Assembly: GCA_003833135.1 (NCBI GenBank) | Contig: QZLH01000490.1 | Location: 1 to 64,000 of the forward strand | Reading direction: 5' to 3' | From: Oehlia diaphana | Lineage: Eukaryota > Glomeromycota > Glomeromycetes > Glomerales > Glomeraceae | DNA length: 64,000 nucleotides | Shown: piece by piece, positions 11,816-23,629 of the stretch | Layout: each line of letters opens with the position of its first letter | Position numbering within the stretch: position 1 is the first letter of the stretch | Notes under the pieces: model-generated | Database searches by the model: none | Told to the model about the DNA's origin: nothing | The model's input: only the letters and a program-made list of their open reading frames with translations | Program-made: the position numbers and the translations under genes

Positions 11816-12754
11816 TAATAATTTAAATTTCATTCCAGATAAATTTTAAACCTAATACTTCGATGTATCGATATAAAAATTCTAATTTCATTTTTATTTT
11901 ATTTAAATTTAAAGAACCTATTTGGCGGTATATAAAAAAAGAAAAAATTTTAATATTGTTTGTTATTGGTTTTTTTTTAAAAAAAGAAAGTATTTTGTAA
12001 ATCACCGATCAAAAAAGCGCAAGCTAAATGATATGAGAATACGTAAATTGAAAGAATGTAACCGAAATAGCCGTTAAGTTTTGTTGTATGTTTCTTTGTC
12101 AATTTCTATATTTCTTTAATTCATTCAAATATAATAGTCTCTTTATGAAAAAGTAATGATTTAAATTGTTTTTTTTAAATAGGTATTCATCATCTACAAT
12201 ACGCTATTTATTTAAAGAAATAGACGTAATCCTGGATATCTTGGATGAGAAAGCAATTAAAAAACACTTACGTTTATTTAAAACATTCGAGAATTATTTA
12301 AGTATTCGACTTTAGAAAATTAAATATAAAGAACCAATAATAATAATATCAAAACATTTTGATATGGTAAGCTTTGTACTGGTATTACAAGCAATCATCA
12401 TTTTTCATACTAAGATTACACCAATAATATTTTATAATGACTAAAATTTTCCGCGCTGTGTTCAACAGGATCGAACCAACCGGATAGATTTTAAGTTTCG
12501 TTATTCTTTGACAGAAATAGTTCGTTCAGTTGATAAAATTTGCTTCTACTTTTCGACCCGACAATCGATATCAAATTTTATTGGGTTGCGCGTTCGTACT
12601 TTAGGTGACATTTACGCGTTGGTATAAATAATTGGCCAATCAAAATCGATCTTGAACTTCATGTTATAACACCGATCTCACCTATTATAGGTTTATAGTT
12701 TTTTTTTTATTATAAATACACCGAAAATTTTGTACTGGTTGATATGTTGAATCA
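11816..12754. other. intergenic with upstream region of copy A
   Basis: No gene is supported; the 60-codon minus frame at 11823-12005 is AT-driven. The last 150 bp carry a CCAAT-containing segment also found upstream of copy D. Confidence 0.45.
12621..12650 (+). promoter_or_regulatory. conserved CCAAT-containing upstream segment, copy A
   Basis: The stretch TATAAATAATTGGCCAATCA has its CCAAT at 12636-12640, 119 nt before the ATG of copy A. Nearly the same string stands at the same distance before copy D. It could be a CCAAT box, or only leftover duplication homology. Confidence 0.45.
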
Positions 12755-13681
12755 ATGGCACAGCTTTTAGCAAACGAGTTATTGATAATGACATTTAAAG
12801 AATTATTAAACGAAACAAGGTATGGAAAAAAAAAAAAATTCTACAAAAAAAAAAAGATTTTTTTATTTAATATTAAAAGGATTCTAATATTCTTCTACTC
12901 TCTTATTTTCAGTTTTGAATATATGAATTCTATTTATTTAGTATGTAAAAAATGGAAAAAACTAATTGAACTTGTTTTAATTGAAGAAATTGAATTCAGA
13001 TTAAAAAGCAAGCTATTAATCGAGGTAATTTGATATATTTACACACACACATATATTACTTTATCTAATTCAATAAAGTTTTCTCAAATAAGTATGGTTT
13101 TAGTAATTGTTCAACACAAAACATAAGTTATGATTTTTCGAATTCCGCTTTTAATATTTTCATAGATGGTAATCATTCTAAATTATATTTCTCTAATATA
13201 CCTGAGAACATTGAAAAAAAGAAAACTTGTACTAGAAAAATGTATATTAATTTTAAATATGAAAATAGTAAGGAATTTTTAGTTGAATTTAATTTAGGTA
13301 CATTATTATTTATTAGAGAAAAAAATTTACATGAAAAATATGAAATTAAATCTAATATTGAATGGAATTATGAAGATTGTATGTGTATTTCTGCTAGAGA
13401 ATATTCAAAGTATAGTTATTTTTGTATTCTTATCACGATTGAAAAATTGATTATTTCTTTAAAAAAAATGTGCGTTATTTTGGATCTATTGAATGAGTAA
13501 GTAACGAAGAAAAAAAATTTATTTTTTTTTTTATTTATTTTTGCATGTTTAAAAATTATTTTTAATATTTATACATTTTTTTTCTTTTAGTAAATTAAAA
13601 ACAAACAATAGTCGATATAAATATATAATTAAGAAAAACATTCCATTGTTTGATCTTGACGCTTTTCTTGATTTTGATTAA
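12755..13681 (+). CDS. small F-box-like protein, array copy A
   Basis: Exons 12755-12819, 12913-13024, 13093-13496 and 13591-13681 join in phase (2, 0, 2) to give 223 aa. The N-terminus LANELLIMTFKELLNETR, then MNSIYLVCKKWKKLI, has the helix pattern and Cys-x-x-Trp ending of F-boxes, though the usual Leu-Pro is missing. The rest is a family-specific domain of about 150 residues: a Phe/Tyr-rich strand region, LVEFNLGTLLF, then IEWNYEDCMCI and IEKLIISLKKMCVILDLL. All intact copies share exon 2 at exactly 112 nt. No catalytic motif is visible. A role as a Skp1-binding adaptor is inferred from the F-box-like start only. Confidence 0.7.
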
Positions 13682-14039
13682 TAACAATTACATACTTAAC
13701 ATACTTTAATAAGTCTCTATTTAAACTAATTAAATCAAATAAATAAATCTACACAAGCATAATTTTAAAAGTATTTTTACTCCTCAATTAATATGATAAA
13801 TATGTTACAGGTCCCAGGAATTTTTTTGACGAATCGTGTGAATTATTTTGGCGCAGCAAGACCAATTTAAGACATTTCACACGATCATGAGGACGTTTTT
13901 AACGATCTTTTTGATCTCTTTTCAGCCGACTCTTGAATATTTATTTCGTAATAACAGACCGATCAACCTGTTTGATATTTCAATGTTTTTATATAAATAC
14001 GTACCGAATACTGCTTAATAGAATTCAATTATGGCAATT
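13682..14039. other. intergenic between copies A and B
   Basis: No gene. A perfect 10-bp inverted repeat, ATCGTGTGAA (13833-13842) and TTCACACGAT (13876-13885), lies about 160 bp before the start of copy B and could form a hairpin or a palindromic binding site. Confidence 0.4.
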
Positions 14040-14957
14040 ATGGCGCAGCTCTTAGCGAACGAATTATTAATAATGACTTTTAAAGAATTATTAAATGAGA
14101 CAAGGTAATAATTAAAAAATTTTCCCAAATAATATTTTTTTTTAAATTAAAAATTCCTAATATCATATTTTATTACTTTTACAAAAAAGTTTTGAATATA
14201 TGAGTTCTATTTATACAGTATGTAAAAAATGGAAAATTTTAATTGAACTTGTTTTGATTGAAGAAATTGAATTTAGATTAAAGAACAAACTATTAATTGA
14301 GGTAATTGAAATTATAATAAGAATTGTTTTTTTTAAAAAAAAATTTATTTATAAATTATTAAAAATTTTCTCAAAATTCTTGAAAAAAATAAGTATGATT
14401 TTTGTACAGCAAAAAGCATAAAATATGACTTTACGAATTCTTCTTTTAATATTTTTATTAATGAAGATCATTATAACCCATATTTTTCTAATATACCTGA
14501 AAATATTGAAAAAAGAAAAATATTTGTTAATTTTCAATATAAAAATAATGAGAATAATGAATTTTTAGTTGAATTAAATTTAGGTACCTTATTATTTTTT
14601 TTTGAGAAATACGATATTAAATCTGAAATTGAGTGGAATCATAAAGATTGTATGTGTATTTATACCAAGGAATTTATTACAATTGAAAAATTGATTATTT
14701 CATTAAAGAAAATGTGTATTATTTTGGATATATTGGATGAGTAAGTATTTAAGAAATTTTTATGTTTTAAATTTTAAAAATATATTATTCTAAACTATAT
14801 ATATTATAATTTTTTTTTTTTTAGAAAGTTAAATACTGACAAATATCAATATAAATGCATAACTAAAAAACGTATGTTTAGCGCAACTTTATTTGATATT
14901 GATTATATTGATTTTGGTGAGGTTGATTTTTTTTCTCCAGAATATTTTAGTTATTAG
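14040..14957 (+). CDS. small F-box-like protein, array copy B
   Basis: Exons 14040-14104, 14190-14301, 14394-14740 and 14825-14957 join in phase and give 218 aa. An in-frame ATG at 14031 would add three residues; 14040 is chosen because it aligns with the MAQ start of copies A and D. The N-terminal 45 residues are almost identical to copy A (LANELLIMTFKELLNETR, MSSIYTVCKKWKILIEL). The C-terminal domain keeps LVELNLGTLLFF, IEWNHKDCMCI and IEKLIISLKKMCIILDIL. The loop before the last segment is shorter than in A and D, and the final exon is longer. Adjacent to A in the same orientation, so it arose by tandem duplication. Confidence 0.7.
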
Positions 14958-15156
14958 AAACAAATATTCTACTATACATGTAAAAGAACATTTATTTGAA
15001 TGACCTAAAATTTTTGGTTATTTTTTTTTTAAAAAGTAACAATTTTACTTATGAATAGTTCGTGATTTCAGATCAAATATTACGATGTGTTTGGTAACTA
15101 CCTTAAAATATGAAAATTTATTCGTTAATTTCATTAATTTGTTAGCGGCTAGTGAC
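14958..15156. other. short intergenic stretch after copy B
   Basis: AT-rich with nothing recognisable. It probably contains the 3' UTR of copy B. Confidence 0.4.
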
Positions 15157-15588
15157 CAGTGATGTTCACCGGAAGATTTGAAGCACTTTGAAACTTTATG
15201 TCTTCCAATTCCAATGCATATTCAGATTTTTATTGGAAGCTTGGAAGTATCATTATCACGTGAAACATTTCATCCAATAATATTTTTAAATTATACAAAA
15301 ACAAATATTTTAGAAAGTTACATATTTAACACTTTTTATTTAGATAATCAGGAAAGTTTAAAGAGGAACTAAACAAATTCTAAACTCCTATTTTTTTTTT
15401 ATCTATTGCTGGATGTGTTGTATTCACTAAAAGATCATCTTCCAAATTACTATTCACTTACCTCCTCCATTTAATTATGAATATAATTGCAACAAAAGAA
15501 TTGTTTTGGAAGATCAAGATCTTTCAATAATTCCAATGGAACTTCCAATTCCAAAAAATGTCGTTGGAAGCTTCCAATAACATCACTG
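15157..15588. mobile_element. 432-bp non-autonomous element with ~20-bp inverted ends
   Basis: Left end CAGTGATGTTCACCGGAAG and right end CTTCCAATAACATCACTG are approximate inverted repeats. Many GGAAG/CTTCC and TTCCAATTCC words lie just inside both ends, resembling subterminal transposase sites. A 64-codon plus frame inside (15178-15372) shows no domain. No clear target duplication could be read, so the superfamily is unassigned. Confidence 0.55.
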
Positions 15589-15798
15589 AGTTAGTCTTCA
15601 ACATCATGCAGTGTACATAGGTTTACGTGGGTAATATCACTTCCTCACAGGCTCACAAATTTTCTACCCCACGTGACCTAAAAATATTTACCTCACAGGT
15701 CACGTGGGTAGAACTGTTGGTAATATATCGGTATCACCTGATTCTAATTCCATCTTGATTTCATACAAATGCGATAAAAACACTATCTATCTATATAC

Positions 15799-16258
15799 GC
15801 AAACGATATGACTTTTAAAGAATTCATTATTTATTTATAAATTATTAAATATTTTCAATGAAAGAAAAGTATAATTATTGTTCAGCAAAAAGTATAAAAT
15901 ACGACTTTTCGAAATCTTTTAATATTTTTATTAAAGCTCGTCATAGCACATCTACTTCTAATATACCTGAAGATATTGAAAGAAATTACGTGTTAATTTT
16001 CATGTCTAAATCATGAATATTTACATAAATAATCCTGAAATTGAGTGGATTCATAAGGATTGATTGTATGTGCATTTATACTAAGGAATTTAATATGAAA
16101 AATTGATTATTTCATTAATATATTTGATGAGTGAGTAATGAAAATTTTATATATTTATATACATATTTTTTTTAAAAAAAAAGACTAATAATTTCTTTTA
16201 TTTAGGAAAATAAAAATCGATAAAAATAAGATCAGTATAAATACATGAATTTATATTT
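15799..16258 (+). pseudogene. pseudogene of the small F-box-like family, array copy C
   Basis: A piece of exon 1 (GCAAACGATATGACTTTTAA) is followed directly by sequence matching exons 3 and 4 of the other copies: words corresponding to SIKYDF, IPEDIE, PEIEW and HKD. Exon 2 is missing, so the F-box-like half is lost. The exon-3 part has several stops and shifts (for example TGA inside the WNxxDCxC region). The final exon is degraded as well. It lies between copies B and D in the same orientation. Confidence 0.7.
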
Positions 16259-16677
16259 TAAACTCGATCAAGCAGTTTGATATACTGTATGATTAAAGAT
16301 ACCCGAAATTTTGTTTCTTAATTATTATTATTACTAATTTATATTTTTTTTTTCTAATTCTTACACATGACTAAAATACCCTATATAAGTCATCGTTTAA
16401 CCAAACTTTACGATAGAAAAATATAATCGACATTAACTATAATAAGTATCGACGCGGTTTCTCGCGATGGAAACTTAATCATACAATTTTACCTTTTTTC
16501 TATGATCCATATAAATGAATGAAGTACTTTAAAAAATTGATAACAATATAAATAATTAGCCAATCAATCGCCCTCATGCACATGTGACTAATTCACGCAT
16601 ATTTATTTATATCTGCTTTGTAAAAATGACCGAAAAAGAAAGCTCCAACTTTCTTCTTGTTGCTTTATAATCTCTCA
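16259..16677. other. intergenic before copy D
   Basis: No gene is visible. The last ~130 bp form the upstream region of copy D and carry a CCAAT segment shared with copy A. Confidence 0.4.
16545..16570 (+). promoter_or_regulatory. conserved CCAAT-containing upstream segment, copy D
   Basis: ATATAAATAATTAGCCAATC is nearly the same as the segment before copy A. Its CCAAT (16560-16564) is 118 nt before the ATG, against 119 nt in copy A. Confidence 0.45.
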
Positions 16678-17601
16678 ATGGCGCAGTTTTTAGCGAACGA
16701 ATTATTAATAATAGCTTTTAAAGAATTATTAAATTTAACAAGGTAAGATAAAACTTTTATTTATAAAATAAAAATTTTAATGTTATATTCTAATTACACC
16801 TTTGCTTTTAAGTTTTAAATATATGAATTCTATTTGTATAGTGTGTAAAAGATGGAAAAATTTAATTGAACTTGTATTAACTGAAGAAATCGAATTCAGA
16901 TTAAATAGCAAACTATTAATTGGGGTAATTAATAAAAACTTTTCTTTTTTAAAATAAACCTTTTTATATATATAATCTAACATCAAGATTTCTTCTTAAT
17001 TTCGAAAGAAAAAGTATTGTTTTAATAATTATTCAAAAAAAAGTATAAAGTATGATTTTTCGAATTCTAGTTGTAATATTTTAATAAATGGTAATAACTT
17101 TGAATTGTATTATCCATACTTTTTTAATATACTTGAAAATATTGAAAAAAGGAAAATATGTGTTCATTTTAAATATGAAAATAGAGAAGAATATTTAGTT
17201 GAATTTAATTTAGGTACTTTGTTATTTTATGAAGAAAGAAATTCAAATGAAATGATGGAAGTTAAATATAGTATTGAATGGAATTATAAAGATTGTACAT
17301 GTATATCAAAAAAAGATTCACAATATGATTATTTTGGTATTATTATTAAAATTGAAAAATTGATTATATCTTTGAAGAAAATGTGTGTAATTTTAGATTT
17401 ATTGGATGAGTAAGTAGAATCAAATTAATATATATATATATATATATATGCGCATATATAAATAATATTTAACTGAATATTTTTCTATCTTTTAGGAAAT
17501 TAAATACAAAGGAATATCAATATAAATATATAATCAAACGACCTACATTCGATATTGATGATTTTGTTTGTGATTTTAGTCATTTTACTTTAGAACTTTG
17601 A
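16678..17601 (+). CDS. small F-box-like protein, array copy D
   Basis: Exons 16678-16742, 16813-16924, 17015-17409 and 17496-17601 join in phase and give 225 aa. The start MAQFLANELLIIAFKELLN and the segment MNSICIVCKRWKNLIEL match copies A and B. The C-terminal domain keeps LVEFNLGTLLFYE, IEWNYKDCTCI and IEKLIISLKKMCVILDLLDE. Exon sizes 1 and 2 (65 and 112 nt) equal those of A and B. The tail ends in an acidic and aromatic stretch (FDIDDFVCDF), also seen in A and B as short Asp/Phe tails. No frameshift or stop was found, so this copy looks functional. Confidence 0.7.
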
Positions 17602-18260
17602 ATAACTTAAAGCCTATTTATTAATTTATATGCATAGTATGTATTTTCTTGAGTATTTTTTTTTAAATAGACATTTATTTAATAAAGTTGTTCTTTATAC
17701 TTTTTATTTATGAGAATCAATATGTTTGTAATTATTCCTATATGTACCAAAAGCTTATAAAGACACTAATATAATAAATTTTATTTATAAATTTCCACAA
17801 AATGTTTATTAGATAAAAAACACCCCATCCAAACACCCATCCTAGATGATGCATGCATCCGGATTATTAGTCTTAGGCATTGCCGTGTTACAGTTCTACG
17901 CGGTATTTAGCATGCTCTCCTTATTTATAGAAAATAAAAGTAAATTTTTTTTTTTAATTGCGAAATTATGTAAAACTTTTTTGAAATTAAATAGAAGAAT
18001 GAATTAATGAATCTCCAATAAAATTAAAATAATAAATAAAGAGGAGCTATTTATGCAAGATTAAGTAAGTATATACAAAAATATGATTTGGTAATTAATT
18101 ATGCTAACTTTTTTTTGCTAATAAAATTTTTTAAATTTTTTTTTTTTTTTTTTTTTCTTTAAAAATAAATTTTTTCTTCTTATTTACAGATTATACAGAT
18201 TACATAAGGGATATTATTAATTAATAAATCAATTTTTTGCTTTTCATAATTTCTGTAATT
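17602..18260. other. intergenic, copy D to HMG gene (convergent)
   Basis: A (TA)n tract lies in the last intron of copy D. Beyond the stop there is a slightly GC-richer patch at 17820-17920 with no open frame, then poly-T. No gene is supported. Confidence 0.45.
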
Positions 18261-18860
18261 TTAAAATTTAATGCCTATCCTTTCAGCTATCAATTTTTGA
18301 CGTTCTTCTAATATGCGAAGACGTTCATCAATTGAAGAAATGTTGGTTGTAACAAGATTATTAAGAGAAGGGTAAGAATTAATATGACTTATAAATATTG
18401 GGTTTTCAGACGTTATGAATTCTGGTGTGTAAGACTCAGCAATAGTAGCAGTTGTAGGTGACATAACTGTGTTTTGATCGTTCTGAGAAAACAATTGATT
18501 TTCGCCTATCGTTGCATTATTATAATTTGTGACATTATTTTCATCATTTAAAGAAGACTCTAAAACTCTGGCATTATTAACCAAACTATTATATACTTGT
18601 TTAACTTCTTTCGATTCGTTCTTCCAAGCCTTACTAGCCATAGTAGAAACCTGTGATAAAGAATATTTATAACCTTTAGACACAAGTTCGTGATTTAAAG
18701 CCATTCTATAAATTATGAACGCATTTGGAATTCTTTTATTAGTTCCATCAGGTAATTTGCTTTTTGATAATAAATTGTAAATGTTTATTTTAGGAGGAAA
18801 AGGAAGTTCGATATCATTAGGAAAATCAGGCATATCGAAACGATTATTTGAAGTTGACAT
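18261..18860 (-). CDS. MATA-type HMG-box protein
   Basis: A single exon encodes 199 aa from the MSTSNNRF start; an ATG three codons upstream (18869) is also possible. An HMG box spans about residues 42-102, with RIPNAFIIYRMALNHELV, YSLSQVSTMASKAWKNES and VKQVYNSLVNNAR. The xRxPNAFIIYR start and the spacing are those of the fungal MATA_HMG class, which binds DNA and includes mating-type regulators. Glomeromycotina are known for large expansions of this class, so membership does not imply a mating-type locus. The tail is Asn/Thr/Ser-rich and ends in a short charged helix (SIDERLRILEERQKLIAERI) that may dimerise. The open frame continues upstream for 40 codons, but that part looks non-coding. 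Confidence 0.82.
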   Translation of the reverse strand: MSTSNNRFDMPDFPNDIELPFPPKINIYNLLSKSKLPDGTNKRIPNAFIIYRMALNHELVSKGYKYSLSQVSTMASKAWKNESKEVKQVYNSLVNNARVLESSLNDENNVTNYNNATIGENQLFSQNDQNTVMSPTTATIAESYTPEFITSENPIFISHINSYPSLNNLVTTNISSIDERLRILEERQKLIAERIGIKF

Positions 18861-21839
18861 TTTAAACATATAAAGTACAATCCCTTTTAAATTTTGTACT
18901 TTATTATATACTTTTTTTTTTACATTGAATGAAGGGGTAATGTAAATTTTTAATATATATAATATAATATATAATATCATTAATAAAATATAAGTAAATT
19001 TATTTATTTCAGATATTAAATACTATGAAAATTTTATAAATATTCTTTCAATAATATAATTATATAGGTAAAAGATTATCCACAAAGAAATCGGAATATT
19101 ATTTTCAGGGAAATATGATGAGTTATGTGCATATGTATGTACATATAAAATTAGGAGATGATTAATGGGGGTTAGAAGGAATCACTCCTAAGGATCAAGG
19201 GGTTACCTATGGGGCTAAAAATATTAATCTTGTTACTTTGAAACTAACGTATGTTTCAATTTCATTTCATTTATAAATTATGAAAAAAAATTGATTAATA
19301 ATTGTAAGCAAAAAAGCCAATTCGTTAAAATCGTTTGTGTATATACAAAATAGATCTTGAGATGCGCTAGCGTTATGATAACAAAGATCTACGTATTCAT
19401 GCTATAAAAGGGAAAAATCTAGACATGTGGAGATCTATGCTCTTTCACAAGATGAACGGTAAAATCGCTCCTTTATATCATTTAATTTGCAACTAAAAAC
19501 GTAAATAGCAATGAAAACCAGCTAAAAAGAACATATATTAGTTATTCGATCATTAAGAAAAACGTTGATCTCTTAGTGATCCTTTATCTCACCATCAATC
19601 TCATTTAATTGGTAAAGTTCCCAACAACAACGTAAATGGTAATGAAAAATTCTGTGGCGTAAAAATTCAAAAAGTATTACTAGGATCAGATTAAAAGAGC
19701 ATATATTAGTTAGTCTATCATTAGGAAAAATGTCGATCTCCTAGTGGTCCGGTGGTTGATTAATAACAAATCCTAACTAATACTGTCTTTTATTGAATAG
19801 GGAATATCAGCCGAAAATCGTAACTTTTTACACCAACATGTTTAGTATAAATTAATAAATCCCCAAATAATTTATTTAAAGAAAAAAAGATATGATGGTT
19901 TAAAATAATTCTTTAGGAAATGCTGCGATATTTTTTTAAATTATATAAAAAATAGCATTTAGTCCTAGCAAATAATATAAATACAGTAGTTAGTGTGTTA
20001 GTTAAGACGTGATAATTAATATGATTAATTTTATAGTTGATAAAAACCGATATTTTTTTTCGCTTTTTTTTTCTTTTTTAATAAAAGGAAATATAAGTTT
20101 TACATTACAATTATTTCTTTTTTTAAAAAAATTTATAAATTCCGAGTATAGTAATCACAATGAACGTTTTTGACATTTTGTGGGAATATTTTCAGAACTT
20201 AAATTACAAAAAAAAAAAAGAACCCCCCCTCATATCAGTGGCATGCCATTATTTCTAAATTAATCTTTCATTTTTTTTTTGTATTTTTTGGGTCATAAAA
20301 AATGACTTGTTACATTGATCAAACCTAGCTGATCAACGCCAAGTACGACGTCATCAGTAACCCCTCTTAATTTAAAATATTTTTTTTTTAAAAAAATTGT
20401 GATTTTCAATTATTAAAAGTAATAAAGCAAACAGTACAAGACCATTGATATAAAAATTACAAGATAAAAAAAGAAAGATTTGCTTAAATTTAATCCAAAC
20501 GAACCCAACCTTGCCATCTTAATTTTCTTAATTTTAACATTTAACAGTTTCAAATTCTATAAAAATTTATATTCGTATATATTATGTTGATCATTTACAA
20601 AAGAAAAACAACCATACGGCGCGTTGTTTGTGTCTCAAATCAGATTTATTTCAAATGTCGATTTCATTTTTTTTTTTTAAAAAAATAAGGATATTTTCGT
20701 AAGTATGAATCCGATTATATTAAAATTTATGATAATGAACAAAATTGCTTATTCATCTTATTTTATATTCATCTCAAATGCATTCAGGAATAAAATTTTA
20801 ATGGTTAAAATATGGATAAAAATTTTTGAAATCTACATTATCTGCAATATATTCAGTATTACAGTAATTACGTTTATTTAAAATTTTCAGGAGCAACGAT
20901 CCATTATCCTAACATTATATTTATGACAGCGATTAATAATCAATTAACATTTATAGTTAATAATTGTGAAAGTATAAGAATATTATATATAATAATATAA
21001 AACAATTAACAGTGATTTCTCGAAATTCATATTCCTAAAACACTGAATTTTGGATTGTAGATTTTCGGGATTATGAATTTCGAGATTAAACGAGATTTTG
21101 TAATGCTGAAGATACCTAGTGAAAATATTAAAATTATTCTTGTTTGTTTGATTATATTTTAATGAATTAACATATTTGAGTTTGTGATAATTCACATGAT
21201 ATATTTATGAAGTCATATTACTAAATAGAGAGTTCATTATGATAGGGGAAGGAGCTCAAGAAGGATATAAAAATAATGAAAATTATTTTTTAGAAAAATA
21301 AAAGATAGAACTTATTTAAGGGGATGTAACTATGAGATTTAAGATTTGACTTACTTAGTTAGAAATGGGTAATTTTAGGTAAATTTTATATGAAAAGATG
21401 GAAATTTTGGGATATTTATTAGAGTGATTTTAGGTTAAGAAGTTATTTTGAAATGGAAAAATATTGGGATTTTATTATATTTTAACCAAGAATTATTATA
21501 TTTATGAGAGTGAATTCGGGATATGTTTATATTTTGCATTTAATAAAGGAATAATTAGGTGGCAACGTTCTATTATCAACGGCTTGTCTTAATCGGGTAT
21601 TTGATTTTCGGGATTTCGTAGTAGATCCAAATTAACAATTAACATTTAAATGGTCACTCACAATTTGATGTACAGTACATCATACAGAGGACTAATTGAA
21701 AAAGAAAAAACCACAACTCTTTAAATTTTAGTAAAAAAATTCTTTTATTACTTATCTATCTGACAGATCAATATTAATGATATAACATCATATTATTCTT
21801 TCTTACAAAAGTACTAAAGATAAAAATTCTTTCAAATTT
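18861..21839. other. intergenic with local duplications
   Basis: No gene is supported. About 85-120 bp beginning ACGTAAATRGYAATGAAAA occurs twice in direct order (19499-19582 and 19630-19750), ending in near-identical TCATTARGAAAAAYGTYGAT cores. At 20990-21640 there are scattered TTTCGGGATT/TTTCGAGATT words and flanking ACAATTAAC, which may be remnants of an element. Poly-A and poly-T tracts are frequent. Confidence 0.4.
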
Positions 21840-22052
21840 ATGAGTCGTAAATGCGGAATGTTTTGTTTTTATTGGTATGATGAGGCTATAAGGATGGGTC
21901 TAAAAGAAATCTTATGCTGGTATCATTATTCCTTTGAGTTCGAAAATTCGAAAATAAAGTTAAAATTATTTACAGCTGATGGCAAGATTAAAAATACGAC
22001 AGCAAGAACAATGAAGAAATGCTATCAAAAAATGACGAAGAAAAATATGTAA
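21840..22052 (+). CDS. possible small unrecognised ORF, 70 aa
   Basis: Starts at ATG 21840 and ends at TAA. The protein is Cys/Trp/Tyr-rich at its N-terminus (CGMFCFYWYDEA, LCWYHYSFEF) and Lys-rich at its C-terminus. Codon use is less A/T-extreme than the flanks, which hints at real coding, but no domain is recognised. It could equally be one exon or a fragment of a larger decayed gene. Confidence 0.25.
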   Translation: MSRKCGMFCFYWYDEAIRMGLKEILCWYHYSFEFENSKIKLKLFTADGKIKNTTARTMKKCYQKMTKKNM

Positions 22053-23629
22053 TTTGTTCTTATTTCTTTTTCTAAATACGACTCACAATTATATTAAAAT
22101 AAGTAAACAAATCCACTTTCTATCAGTGGTGGGGAATGACCGGCCATATCACTTTTTTAAATGACTTTTGGTCGTCAGATGGACTGGTTACCTAAAGTCA
22201 TGTATCATATACTAGCATTGGACTTACAAATTTTATGTATATTCCAAAAAAAAATGTTTTATTTTTGAACTTTTATTTTCCAACGCGTCAAACAAATTAC
22301 AAACAAAATTGAACTTTTTATACTTAGTCTCGTGTAATAAATCATGAGACTAAAATTACATCGACCATATAATTTTCTATTTTTGGAAATAATCAGTCAG
22401 AACCATGTATGCGTCTTAAATATATATGACCCAACGCGCTGATAATATCGAAGTGTATTTATAATATCGGTATAATATTCAGTCAGTGCATTCAACATTC
22501 TGTAATTAAAAAATGATATTTATTTATTATAATTATCATGTTATCAATAAGATTATCATTAAACTTTGATCCTTTTGCATTTGCATGAATGGAAAATAAA
22601 TATCACTAAAAAATAGACATTGGTGAATACTTTTATGTACTTTTCATATTATAAATTTAAAGATTAAATGCTTGAATTAATCGAGAAGATCGAGGATTTT
22701 AATTTATAATTAACCAAATTCTTGTGGAGCAACACTTTGACTAGATTGACGCGAAATTTATATAACAATTAAATTAATTTTCAAGTAAATTATTGAATTA
22801 TATTTATTAGAAACTCAAGCATTACTTACACTATTCCCCGTTATCGTCGATTATAAGTTTCATAATTCATGAAAACATTCTTTAATTTTCACGGTTTTTC
22901 CATGGTAAAATAGGTATGATTCATATAAACGAATTTTCTTTTTTAAAGAAAAAATTTCTAATAAATGATTCTCTTTTTAGAAAGTCATAACTAAGCCCTA
23001 GGTCAGCTGCTATTAAACAATGATTGATAAGCAAAAGTTTTTATGACAACTGCCTAATATTACCGAGAACCGCCGACTAGACTGTAGTGAATTCAATTTT
23101 TTTTAGCAATTCTTTTTTAAAACTACCTTTTTTAATACAATTATTTATAGTAAATATCACGCATATTTGTGAATTTTTTTGATCTTGTCAAACGTTAGTT
23201 AATGCAACACCAATTCATGATTTTCACATTTTTGTTACAATTTTTCTTATCTATTTAGTCAATGAAATAGCCTATCATTATCAGATCCATCAGTTTATCA
23301 GATATGTATGTATATAAAACATCAAGAAAAAAAGGTAAAAGATCTCGGATATTTCCGATATATCTTGATCCTATGATTGTTATCTTTTAAACAATGATAG
23401 CAAAAGAGCTTTTTCTAGTACTACTTTTAAACCAATTAGTATATCTCTTGCTCTCGCATGAATTTCTTTTATTGGCACTTGTTTTTATCATTTGATATTT
23501 TTATTTACCTTGGTGTCATATAAAATGGAACATATAGTTTTTTTTTCTTAGAAAATCATTTCTATTATAGAATTTTTGAATTTATTGATAAACTCGAGTT
23601 TTTTGGTCAAATATTGAAAAACAAGAATA
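22053..23629. other. intergenic before F-box-like copy E
   Basis: AT-rich with a few GC-richer patches. No open frame or repeat is supported. Confidence 0.4.

Noticed and set aside
12440..12490. Possible tRNA T-arm (GGTTCGATCC on the minus strand)
   Set aside because: Flanking bases do not pair as a T-stem and no D-arm, anticodon stem or acceptor stem could be built.
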